Positions 1 through 9,000 of a stretch of 48,369 bases of DNA are shown piece after piece. Source of the DNA: Prosthecobacter debontii (GTDB taxonomy: Bacteria; Verrucomicrobiota; Verrucomicrobiia; Chthoniobacterales; Chthoniobacteraceae); assembly GCA_945861385.1 (NCBI GenBank), contig CAMAUI010000021.1:1-48369 (forward strand), written 5' to 3'. Under the pieces are notes generated by a model. That model was not told the origin of the DNA and did not search any database. It saw nothing but the letters and a program-made list of their open reading frames with translations. Within the stretch, counting starts at the first letter, position 1; every line of letters begins with the position of its first letter. The position numbers and the translations under genes were made by a program.

Positions 1-45
1 CTGTGTTCCGGACGGATCGCGCCGCACCAACTGCATCGTTCCGGC

Positions 46-750
46 TCAGTCACCCGATGCCTCGTCCACTTCAAAACGGTACCCGACTTTTTGCACCGTG
101 TGCAGCATCGCCGGCCTTGCCGGAGTGTCCTCGATTTTTGCGCGCAGCGAAACGACACAGCGGTCCACGCTGCGTCCGGTGACGGATTGTTCGTCGCCCC
201 ACACGTGGGTGAGGATTTGTTCGCGTGTCAGTGCCCGGCCGATGTTGGCGAGGAGGTAATCGAGGAGGCCGTATTCCTTCGGAGTGAGTTCGATCTCCCT
301 GCCGTTCCTTGTGAGCTGGCGCGCGCCCTTGTTCAGCTCGAATCCGCCAAACTTCACGAGTTCCGCCTCGGGTTTGCGATAACGCCGCAGAAAATTCCGC
401 ACGCGAGCGAGCAGTGCCTGAATGCTGAAGGGCTTTGTGAGGTAATCGTCGGCGCCGAGGTTGAGGCCTTTCACGACTTCCGCGTCCTGCCCCCGCGCGG
501 TGAGGATGATGACGGGCATGTCGAGTTCGCGTTTCCGGATCGCCGCGAGAACGTCGAATCCATTTGTGCCGGGCAGCATGACATCAAGGATTATAATGTC
601 CGGGCTTTCCTTGATCGCGAGTTCGAGTCCGAGCGTGCCGTCAATGGAACTCAGCACACGGTAGCCTGCGAGTTGGAAGTTGTCCCGCAGACCGAAGAGG
701 ATGCTGGGATCGTCTTCAACGATGAGGATGGTGTGCTGCCTTGCGTTCAT
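46..750 (-). CDS. OmpR-family DNA-binding response regulator
   Basis: This is the output half of a two-component system: an N-terminal receiver domain (about residues 6-120) followed by an OmpR/PhoB winged-helix DNA-binding domain (about 135-228). The acidic pocket is visible as E12-D13-D14, the phospho-acceptor is D56 in the ILDVMLPG context, and the switch residues T84 and K106 (in TKPF) are present, so it should be phosphorylatable. At 234 residues it has the normal family length. Its ATG overlaps the stop codon of the upstream histidine kinase gene by four bases, so the pair is almost certainly co-transcribed and translationally coupled, kinase first. The regulated genes cannot be read from the sequence. 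The 45 bases between the stop and the window edge hold nothing I recognise. Confidence 0.95.
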   Translation of the reverse strand: MNARQHTILIVEDDPSILFGLRDNFQLAGYRVLSSIDGTLGLELAIKESPDIIILDVMLPGTNGFDVLAAIRKRELDMPVIILTARGQDAEVVKGLNLGADDYLTKPFSIQALLARVRNFLRRYRKPEAELVKFGGFELNKGARQLTRNGREIELTPKEYGLLDYLLANIGRALTREQILTHVWGDEQSVTGRSVDRCVVSLRAKIEDTPARPAMLHTVQKVGYRFEVDEASGD

Positions 751-1799
751 GGTTTGTCCGGATGATCCACCGGGATGCGAATGGTGAAGCAGCTTCCCTT
801 CCCAGGCTCGCTGCGGACATCGAACGAACCCCGGTGTGCCGCCACGACATTGTTCACGATGCTGATGCCGAGCCCTGCTCCTCCGCCCGTGCCTTCTGCA
901 TCCACGCGATAACAGCCTTTCATCACCCGTTTCGCGTCGCGCGCCGTCATTCCAATGCCGTTGTCCTCGATGCTGAAATCTACACGATCAGCCTCCGCGC
1001 AGACGCGAAGGGTGATCCTGCGGTCCTTCGGCGTGAATTTATAGGCGTTGTCGAGAATGTTCAGGAGCGCGGTGATGAGTGAGTCCGAGTCGGCCCAGAT
1101 GAGCGGCAGGCCGGGCATGACTGAAAAATCCAGGCTGCCGTGGCCGCGAAAGCGTCCCCTGATGATTTCGGCTGCGTGCTCGGCGACCTGCGCAGGATCC
1201 GTTTCCGCGAAGTCGAACCGCATTTTTCCGCGCTCCAGCCGTGTATAAGTGAGGAAGCTGTCGAGCACGTGGCTGAGGCGAGTGATCTCGCGGTGCATGA
1301 TTTCCGCGTACTGCTTGGTGCGCTCCGGGTTCGCCCACTGTCCGGCGTTGAGCGTGTCCACGAGCAATCGCACGCTGGTGAGCGGTGTTTTCAATTCGTG
1401 GGACACGGTGGACAGGAAATCGTGCTGGAGAGCGGTGGTGCGGTCGGCAAGAAGGCGCTTGCGGGCGGCGATCGCCGTGATGATTCCACCCAGGGCGAAG
1501 ACGCCCGCGCAGAACGCGAGATGGCGCAGCGTTTCGGCGCTGAACGCGGCGCTGTCCCGCAAGCCCGGCGCTGTGCGATCGCGCTGCTCCGCCGTGATGA
1601 AAAGCGCCCATGCACCAGCCAGCGGAAGCACGATGAGAAGGGCCAGTGGCATGGCAAACATGAGGCCCTTGCGCTCACTCACGCAACGACGCACGAAACT
1701 TTGGAACGCGGCCAGGCAAGGGACGATCCGCCTCGAAACATGCCGCAACGGGCCGCGGATGGCGGTGCTTCGAGGCGCGGCTGGCGTGAAGGATGGCAC
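747..1799 (-). CDS. Membrane sensor histidine kinase
   Basis: This is the sensor kinase partner of the response regulator immediately downstream. Two hydrophobic segments (about residues 48-68 and 92-112) flank a very short extracytoplasmic loop of about 23 residues, so there is no sizeable periplasmic sensor domain. A HisKA domain follows, with the phospho-accepting H134 in SHELKTPL, then an HATPase domain with an N box (N247/N251 in NILDN), a G1 box DNGIGM (279-284) and a glycine-rich G2 box (303-313). The start is uncertain: the long form begins with GTG at 1799 and has an arginine-rich 46-residue leader, while an ATG at 1661 would start directly at the first membrane segment. The short loop suggests it senses membrane state or an intramembrane signal; that is inference. 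Confidence 0.92.
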   Translation of the reverse strand: MPSFTPAAPRSTAIRGPLRHVSRRIVPCLAAFQSFVRRCVSERKGLMFAMPLALLIVLPLAGAWALFITAEQRDRTAPGLRDSAAFSAETLRHLAFCAGVFALGGIITAIAARKRLLADRTTALQHDFLSTVSHELKTPLTSVRLLVDTLNAGQWANPERTKQYAEIMHREITRLSHVLDSFLTYTRLERGKMRFDFAETDPAQVAEHAAEIIRGRFRGHGSLDFSVMPGLPLIWADSDSLITALLNILDNAYKFTPKDRRITLRVCAEADRVDFSIEDNGIGMTARDAKRVMKGCYRVDAEGTGGGAGLGISIVNNVVAAHRGSFDVRSEPGKGSCFTIRIPVDHPDKP

Positions 1800-1805
1800 G
1801 ACTGA

Positions 1806-1827
1806 CTAGCAGATCGCCTGCTAGCAG
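1806..1827. promoter_or_regulatory. Inverted and direct repeat in the kinase/aldehyde dehydrogenase divergent region
   Basis: CTAGCAG (1806-1812) and its reverse complement CTGCTAG (1818-1824) form a perfect 7-base inverted repeat around a 5-base spacer. CTAGCAG recurs at 1821-1827, so there is also a direct repeat with a 15-base offset. It lies just upstream of the long-form start of the kinase gene and about 75 bases upstream of the aldehyde dehydrogenase start. That placement suits an operator, but no regulator can be assigned. A chance palindrome is possible. Confidence 0.35.
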
Positions 1828-1899
1828 GTTGCCGGATTTATGGGCGGATGGGCGCATTTGCGAATTGAGCGCCGGGCGTTTGCCGCGAATGTTCAACGC

Positions 1900-3321
1900 A
1901 TGAGCACGAAGCCTCTATTTCTCGATGGGCAGTGGGTGGAAACCGGCGACTCGCTGCCGGTGAGCGATCCCTTCACCGGCGCAGAGATCGCCCAGGTGGC
2001 GCTGGGCGATGCGGCGACCCTCGATGCAGCGGTGGTGTCGGGGCGCGTGGCGTTTGCGAAGGTGCGTGGCATGGCTGCGCATGAACGCTCGGGTTTGCTT
2101 GGGCGGATCGTGCAGGGGATCGAGGCGCGTCGGGCGGAGTTTGCGGGGACGATTGTGGCGGAGGCAGGGAAGCCGGTGGTGTACGCGGAGGCGGAAGTGG
2201 CAAGGGCGGTCGCGACTTTCACGATGGCTGCGGAGGAGGCGCGGCGCCAGCATGGCGAGGTGCTGGATGTGGACGCATTTTCGAGCGGGGCGGGGCACGT
2301 GGGGATGGTGCGGCGTTTTCCGATCGGGGTGATCGCGGGGATTACGCCGTTCAATTTCCCGCTGAACCTCGTGGCGCACAAGGTGGCGCCGGCGCTCGCG
2401 ACCGGGAATTGCATCGTCATCAAGCCCGCGCCGAAGTGCCCGCTCACCGCGTTGCTGCTGGCGGAGGTTCTGGCCGATGCCGGCGTGCCTGCGGGGCAGG
2501 TGAATGTGGTGACTTGCGCGAATGAGCATGTCACGCGGTTGGTGACGGACGACCGCGTGGCAATGCTGAGTTTCACGGGAAGCCCGGCGGTGGGCTGGCC
2601 GCTGAAGTCGCTCGCGGGGAAAAAGAAGGTCTGCCTGGAACTTGGCGGGAATGCCGCGGTGGTGGTGAATGAGGACGCCGATCTCGCGCTGGCGGTGCCG
2701 GCGATTGCGACGGGCGCCTTCGCTTACGCGGGGCAGACGTGCATCAGCGTGCAGCGCGTGTTTGTGCATGAGCGGGTGTACGAGGAGTTCCGGCGGCTTT
2801 TTGTCGCACACGTCGCGCAGAAGGTGGTGCTCGGCGACCCGCGAGATCGCGCGACGGTGATCGGACCGATGATTTCCGCGGAGGCGGCGGATCGGACACG
2901 TGCGCGGATTGCGTCCGCGATCGCGGAAGGCGCGAAGGTGCTGCACGATGGCGGCGGGGAGGGTCGGATGCTCGGAGCTGTGATTCTCGAGGATGCGCCG
3001 CCGTCGCACGAGGTGTGCGTGTGCGAACTGTTCGCACCGGTGGTGGTTCTCCAGCGGGTGGGCTGCGCGGAGGATGCGCTCGCGATGGTGAATGATTCGG
3101 TATTCGGGCTGCAGGCAGGGATTTTTACGAGCGACATCGGGCTCGCGTTGCGTGCACACGAAACGCTCGAGGTGGGCGCGGTGCTGATCAATCAGGTGCC
3201 GACTTTCCGGGTGGACAACATGCCGTACGGCGGGGTGAAGGACAGCGGCTTTGGCCGCGAGGGTGTTCGGTATGCGATGGAGGAAATGACGGAGCCGCGA
3301 GCGCTGGTGATCCGGAAATGA
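1900..3321 (+). CDS. NAD(P)-dependent aldehyde dehydrogenase
   Basis: This is an aldehyde dehydrogenase superfamily enzyme, oxidising an aldehyde to the acid with NAD(P)+. The catalytic cysteine is C281 in the GQTCIS context and the general base is E247 in ELGGNA. The family motif ITPFNFPLN and a C-terminal block around PYGGVKDSGFGREG are intact. I chose the ATG at 1900 (MSTKPLFLDGQW), because the homologous N-terminus begins there; an in-frame extension to 1840 looks like untranslated leader. It resembles the lactaldehyde / glyceraldehyde-3-phosphate / phosphonoacetaldehyde branch more than betaine aldehyde dehydrogenases, but the substrate cannot be fixed. The next gene starts inside its stop codon, which links it to a secreted cytochrome-like protein. 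Confidence 0.93.
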   Translation: MSTKPLFLDGQWVETGDSLPVSDPFTGAEIAQVALGDAATLDAAVVSGRVAFAKVRGMAAHERSGLLGRIVQGIEARRAEFAGTIVAEAGKPVVYAEAEVARAVATFTMAAEEARRQHGEVLDVDAFSSGAGHVGMVRRFPIGVIAGITPFNFPLNLVAHKVAPALATGNCIVIKPAPKCPLTALLLAEVLADAGVPAGQVNVVTCANEHVTRLVTDDRVAMLSFTGSPAVGWPLKSLAGKKKVCLELGGNAAVVVNEDADLALAVPAIATGAFAYAGQTCISVQRVFVHERVYEEFRRLFVAHVAQKVVLGDPRDRATVIGPMISAEAADRTRARIASAIAEGAKVLHDGGGEGRMLGAVILEDAPPSHEVCVCELFAPVVVLQRVGCAEDALAMVNDSVFGLQAGIFTSDIGLALRAHETLEVGAVLINQVPTFRVDNMPYGGVKDSGFGREGVRYAMEEMTEPRALVIRK

Positions 3322-4592
3322 TGCGGCAATTTTTTGCGGTCATGATCGCGGGGAGTGCGCTGGCGGCGGAGCCGGCGACATTTCACCGCGATGTGCTCCC
3401 GGTGCTCCGCGGGAAGTGCGTGGCGTGCCACAACGCCGACGGGCTCGGGCCGTTTCCGCTCGATAATTTCACCGATGTGCGGAAGCGCGCGGGGCAGATC
3501 ACACGGATCATCGCGGACGGGCTGATGCCGCCGTGGAAGCCGGAGGGAGGCCATTTCGCGTGGGACCGCAGATTGAGCGCGGTGGAGGCGGCGACGTTCC
3601 GGCACTGGGTGGAGGCTGGCGCGCAGGAGGGCGAGGCGGGGCCGCCGCCGCAGGCAAACCCGGACGGGTGGATGCTCGGGGAGCCGGACATGATTCTCAC
3701 GGCGGCGCAGGCTTTCGCGATCCCGGCCGAGGGGCGCGATCTTTTCGTCCACTACGTTTTTCCACTCGGCCTTGGAGAGGAACGGCAGCTTCGTGCGGTG
3801 GAGGTTTTGCCGGGGAACCGGCGTGTGACGCACGGTGCGCTCGGGATTCTCGATCGAAGCGGGAGCGCGCGCGAGCGGGCGGGAAAGGACGGGCGGTACG
3901 AATTGTACGGCGGGCCGGGTTTTGTGCCGACGGGCTATACGCCGGGATACTTTCCTGGCCAGGCGGCGCGGGCGTTTGGGGATTCGGCGATCACGCTGAC
4001 AGCGGACACGGATTTTGTTTTGCAGGTTCACTACCGGCCACGCGGCGAAGCTATGACGGATGTTCCGCGCGTCGGGCTTTATTTCGCGAAGGAGCCTGTC
4101 GTCCGCGAGGTGAGCGGGGTTTTTCTTGGATGCGAGGACATCCGGATCCCGGCGGGTGCCGGGGAGGCAAGGCTGCGCGACACGGTCACGCTGCCGGTGG
4201 CGCTGCGGGCGACGGACATTCGGGCGCGGATGCTGAGGGTGGGCGTGGGGGTTCGGGTGTGGGCGGAACTTCCCGGCGGGAAGAAAATTCCGCTTTTAAA
4301 AATCAGCGACTGGGAGCGCGAGTGGGAGGAGACATGGCGTTTCGCGGAGGCTGCGGAATTGCCGAAGGGCACGCGGATTTATGCGGAGTGGATCTACGAC
4401 AACAGCAGCGCGAATCCGCGGAATCCGAACAAGCCGCCGAGGGAGATCCGGGCGGGCGAGACGGAGGCGGACGAGGCGGCGGTGGTGTGGATCGGCGGGA
4501 GTGTCGCGGGATGGATTGACCGCGTGACGCTGAACGGTGCGAATCTCACGCACTACATTGACCTTGCGACCGCTGCGCACAGGCGGAAGTAG
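3318..4592 (+). CDS. Exported c-type cytochrome with monooxygenase-like C-terminal domain
   Basis: This is a secreted redox protein of the planctomycete/verrucomicrobial type. A short signal peptide (about residues 1-17) is followed by one haem-attachment motif C34-V-A-C37-H38, with a GLMPPWKP stretch about 40 residues later that is typical of this cytochrome family. The remainder resembles the copper type II ascorbate-dependent monooxygenase (PHM-like) fold, with a VTHG stretch and LQVHYRPRG. In PHM-like proteins the second motif usually reads HYHP; here an arginine replaces that histidine, so copper binding may be incomplete. The ATG overlaps the aldehyde dehydrogenase stop (ATGA), implying coupled expression. 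No enzymatic reaction can be assigned with confidence. Confidence 0.8.
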   Translation: MMRQFFAVMIAGSALAAEPATFHRDVLPVLRGKCVACHNADGLGPFPLDNFTDVRKRAGQITRIIADGLMPPWKPEGGHFAWDRRLSAVEAATFRHWVEAGAQEGEAGPPPQANPDGWMLGEPDMILTAAQAFAIPAEGRDLFVHYVFPLGLGEERQLRAVEVLPGNRRVTHGALGILDRSGSARERAGKDGRYELYGGPGFVPTGYTPGYFPGQAARAFGDSAITLTADTDFVLQVHYRPRGEAMTDVPRVGLYFAKEPVVREVSGVFLGCEDIRIPAGAGEARLRDTVTLPVALRATDIRARMLRVGVGVRVWAELPGGKKIPLLKISDWEREWEETWRFAEAAELPKGTRIYAEWIYDNSSANPRNPNKPPREIRAGETEADEAAVVWIGGSVAGWIDRVTLNGANLTHYIDLATAAHRRK

Positions 4593-4596
4593 GGGG

Positions 4597-5862
4597 CTAC
4601 GGGCCGGAGGCGGTTTTCTGCGCGATGGTGAAGCGCCACCGTGTCTCCACGCGTTTGCTGCCGGCTTTTCCGGAGATGGTCACGGTGTACTCGCCGGGTG
4701 TGAGCGGCTCGGGTGGGCGGGATTCGAGAAGATGCGTGGAGCTGTCGTATTTGTGCGGGACGAGGCCGATGCCGCTGAGGCGAACGCTGACGCTGGAAGG
4801 CTCGATGCCTTCGATTTGCGAGAGGTTCACTTTCAGCGTCGGCTGGGGATCGGCGATGGTTTCGCCATCCAGTGGCTGGGTGAGAAGCGTATTCGCGGTT
4901 GCGGAAGACGGCGGTGGCGTGGGCCCTGGTTCAGTGCTTGAGAGCGGGCCGATGAATTTCAAGGCGAGCTCGATGTCCTGCGGGCGGCGGGAACTCCATG
5001 CGTAGCGCCCGATTTTTTCCGACGGGGCGGAGTGGGTGATGCGCTGGCCGTAAACGGTGAATGCCGCGGCGTAGCCCGCCTCGCGGACGATTTGCACTAT
5101 GCGCGAATTCCATCCTCCAAACGGATAGGCAAACGCTGTGCAACGGATGCCGAGATGCTGCTCGATGATCGTTTTGGAGCCTGCAATCTCATCGCGCAGC
5201 CATTGCTCGTAGGCCTCGGGTGTTTTGCCGCGCGGGTCGCGCAGGTCCTGGTGGGAGACGGTGTGGCAGCCGATTTCCACTCCTTCGTCGCGAAGCTGGC
5301 CGAGTTGCTCCCATGTGATGCTCTTTCCTCCGCTGCCGACGTACTTTGTATAAATGAAGTATGTCCACGGGTAACCAAACTTCTTGAGGATTGGCCGCGC
5401 GGTGTCGAAGGCGGACACGTAGCCGTCATCAATGGTGATGATCGCTGACCGGGAAGGGATGCTTTTTTCGCCGCGCCGCCAAGCGAGGAAATCGGACATG
5501 GAAATGACGCTGATGCCCTCGTCTTTCAGTCGCTGCATGTGCTGCTCGAAAACCTCGGGCGAGACATTCAGGTCGCCAGCCGTTTGTGCGGAAGGCTCGA
5601 TGCGATGATAGAGAAGCACGACGACCTGGGCCGTTTTATCCACAACCACGCGGGCATCCGCGGAGGGAGCCGGCGGGACGGCATCCTCCTCGGGCTTTGA
5701 GGCTGACAGTGCCGGGGCGGGTTCCGGCAAGTTCTGTGGCGAGACGATTTGCGGGGCTGTGCGTTTCCAGAACATGATGCGCTCCACAGTCTTCGGGCTC
5801 CATTTTGCGAGGGCGAAAAATCCGGCGGCGAGCAGGGTGAAAAGGATGATGAGTTTCTTCAT
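4597..5862 (-). CDS. Membrane-anchored polysaccharide deacetylase (NodB domain)
   Basis: This is a carbohydrate esterase family 4 (NodB) protein that removes N- or O-acetyl groups from a surface glycan. The ATG at 5862 gives MKKLIILFTLLAAGFFALA, a signal anchor or signal peptide; a longer frame to 6033 is less likely. A proline/alanine-rich linker (about 35-75) leads to the catalytic domain (about 80-280). The metal and catalytic residues are visible: D145-D146 in TIDDGY and H200/H204 in HTVSH, with AYPFGGWN as the third motif. The last 120 residues look like an Ig-like beta-sandwich. It converges on the cytochrome gene with only four bases between the stops and diverges from the large lamin-tail gene. 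Confidence 0.9.
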   Translation of the reverse strand: MKKLIILFTLLAAGFFALAKWSPKTVERIMFWKRTAPQIVSPQNLPEPAPALSASKPEEDAVPPAPSADARVVVDKTAQVVVLLYHRIEPSAQTAGDLNVSPEVFEQHMQRLKDEGISVISMSDFLAWRRGEKSIPSRSAIITIDDGYVSAFDTARPILKKFGYPWTYFIYTKYVGSGGKSITWEQLGQLRDEGVEIGCHTVSHQDLRDPRGKTPEAYEQWLRDEIAGSKTIIEQHLGIRCTAFAYPFGGWNSRIVQIVREAGYAAAFTVYGQRITHSAPSEKIGRYAWSSRRPQDIELALKFIGPLSSTEPGPTPPPSSATANTLLTQPLDGETIADPQPTLKVNLSQIEGIEPSSVSVRLSGIGLVPHKYDSSTHLLESRPPEPLTPGEYTVTISGKAGSKRVETRWRFTIAQKTASGP

Positions 5863-6060
5863 TTCGGAATGTGAATTCGCGGGACGGTATGCGGCACGCC
5901 GCAGGAGGGAAGCGGGAATGTTTCCAAGGCGAATCCGTCTCAGCGGTTTGGTGATCGAGAATTCAACGATGGCGGGGAGAAACAAGTTGCAGATCATGGA
6001 AACCGAAGGTACAGGGCGCGCCCCCTCTTCCAACTGACTACCGACCTGCTGAACCGCTTG

Positions 6061-9000
6061 ATGCGCAGAATATCACTCCTTTTTCTCCTGCTCCTTCACA
6101 ATGCGAGGGCTGAGCAGGTTGTTATGTCCGAGGTCATTTACAACCCCGCTGCGGGCAAGCCGGAGTATATCGAGCTTTGGAACATCACGGTGACTCCGCT
6201 CGATTCGGCCAAGTGGCGGTTCACGGCGGGTGTGGATTTTACGTTCCCGGATTTCAACGCAGGCAGCGTGCAGGCGCATTTCATCAAGGCATTCGAGAGA
6301 ATCGTCATCAGTTCGGCGGATGAAGCGACGACGCGCGCTGCGTATCCCGCGATCCCGGGAGCGGTGCGCGTTTTTGGTCCATGGACCGGCTCGCTGTCCA
6401 ATGACGGGGAGACGATCACGCTTACTGACAAGAACGGGGTCACGGTGACGACGCTGGATTACAAGGACGGTGGCCAATGGCCGAAAGCGGCTGACGCGGG
6501 GCACTCGCTGGTGCTTCGCAACGAGAACAACACGATTGATGACTGGCACAACTGGCGCGCAAGCCGTCAGCCAGGCGGCACGCCGGGATATACGGAGTCC
6601 GCGGCGGTCGAGGCATTTTCTGGAAACCCGGAAATCGGCGTGGGTTCGTCGGCGACGGTTGTGGATTTCAACGCTCAATGGAAATACACGCAGCCGACGA
6701 GCGACCCCGGCACGGCGTGGCGCGGGCTGGGCTTCGATGACAGTTCGTGGAGCACGGGTACGGGCCTGCTGGGATTCGAGACTGCGGCGCTGCCGGCACC
6801 GGGCCTTGCGGTACCGTGGGTGCAACCACCAGAGCCGAGGCCACTGGTGTATCTTTTCCGAAAGACGTTCACATTCAGCGGGAATCCGGCAGGCGCGACT
6901 TTTTCGATTGATCAGATCGTGGATGATGGCGCGTACTATTACCTGAATGGCCAGCCGATCGGCGGAGCGGGCTACACCCAGGGTGGCGTGTGGAATGCGA
7001 CTGCGAATCGCACGGTGAGTGACGCAGCCTTGGAGACCAATGTGGCCTCGGGGTCGGCGGTGGGTCTGGTGAACGGCGTGAACGTCCTGACCGCCGAGGG
7101 GCACCAGGCGACCACTAACAGCAGCGATTTCGTTTTTGGCGCGAGGCTGAAGCTCAGCACGCAGCCGAGCATCGTGATCAACGAAGTGAAACCAGGCACC
7201 GCGGGGAACGGCTTTATCGAATTCTTCAACACCACGGCGGCGCCGGTGAACTTGAACGGATATTTTCTCACCGACACGCCGGGACAGCTCAACAAGTTCC
7301 CGATCACCTCCTCGCTGGTGGTGCCGGCGAACAGCTATGCGACCATCGGGTTCGCCGAGGCGGGTTTCACCCCGGGCGCGACCACGACGATCTATCTCAC
7401 GATGCCCAACGGCACGACGGCCATCAGCGCGATCAGCGCCGTGATCCCGCTCGATGGGCGATCGCTCGGGCGCAATCCGGCGGGTTCGACGACGTGGTTC
7501 CTGTTTTCCTACACGACGCCGGGCGCTCCGAATGGCTCGGCGAGCGAGTCGGGTTTCACGGTGCGCCTGAGCGAGGCACACTTTGATGAGCAGGGCCGGG
7601 TGGACTGGGTGGAGCTGCAAAATACCTCCTCCGCACCCGCGAGCACAGCAGGGCTGTGGCTCGCATCCCAGGCGGATTTTTCTGACAAAATCCTGCTCAC
7701 CGGCAGCGTGCCCGCAAGCGGCTACGCGAGCTGGAGCACCCTTTTCCCGACCGATGAAAGCGGGGATGTGACGCTTTACCTCATTGATTCGACCAACACG
7801 GTTCTCGGGGCCGCGGAGCTGGAGCGTGTGGCGGGTCGTGACTCGATGCAGGTGGTTTATCCGCCGACCGTGAGTGCGAAGCCCTCATGGCAGAACGCCC
7901 CGGAATTGCCGTGGTGGCATTCGTCGCCGACGCACACCCGCGACGCTGCGAATGCTCCGCCGATTGTGACGGACATCGTCATCAATGAAATCATGGCCGA
8001 TCCTCCGAGTGACCATCGGAACGGGCAGTTCATCGAGCTTCACAACAAGGGTGCCGGGGCGGTGTCGCTCGCCGGTTGGAAATTGCGGGGTGGCGCGGAT
8101 TTCGATTTTCCCTCCGGCACGAGCATCGCGCCGGGCGGCTATCTTGTCGTCGGCGGGGATCCGGCCTATCTGCAGGCGGCGTTCCCAAGTGCGACAGTGG
8201 TGGGGCCATGGAGCGGCTCGCTCAGCAACAACGGCGATTTGATCCGCATCGTGGATCAATACGGGAACCTCGCCGACGAGGTGGACTACAAGATCGGCGG
8301 GGACTGGCCGGATTTCGCGGCGGGGTTTGGCAGCTCGATGGAGCTGGTGAATCCGAACGCCGACAACAACGTGCCCTCCGCGTGGCGTGAGAGCGACGAG
8401 AGCAACAAGGCGGGGTGGCAGAGCTACACGATCACGGGAGTGTGGTCGCAGTTGAACACGATGGGCGGCGTGACCGATTACAAGGAACTGCATCTGTTCC
8501 TGGTTGGCGACAGCCATGTGGCGCTGCGCAATTTCTACCTTCGGCCGACTGCGGGCGGAGTGAATCTGATTCCGGGCGATGGCACCGTTGTCTCGACCAA
8601 CGGCTCCAGCGCGGCTGGCTGGCTCTGCCAGGGCACGCACTGGGCAAGCTACATGAGCGGAGCCGAGCTACACCTCGTCGGCGACGGACATGGCGACAAC
8701 CGCCCGAACCGGGCGGAGATTGACGTGACCGGGATGACGGCCGGCACGAACTACACGCTGACATTCGACGCGCGCTGGGTGTCGGGAAAAAACCGGCTCA
8801 TCGTGCAGACTTGGGATCACAGCTTTGGCAATACCTTCGCGCTCCCGATCCCCAACAACGTCGGCACTGCCGGGGCTGCCAACTCACGCTTCGCCGCCTC
8901 GCCTCCGCCGCAGGTGGATTATGTCATTCACTCGCCCTCCGTGCCGAAGCCTGTGGACGTGGTGAAGGTGACCGCTCGTGTGACGAGCGCGACGGCGCTG

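Noticed and set aside
6073..7620. Long antisense open frame (515 codons) opposite the lamin-tail gene
   Set aside because: The product is arginine-rich without any family pattern, as expected from a GC-rich complementary strand, and the plus-strand gene is unambiguous.
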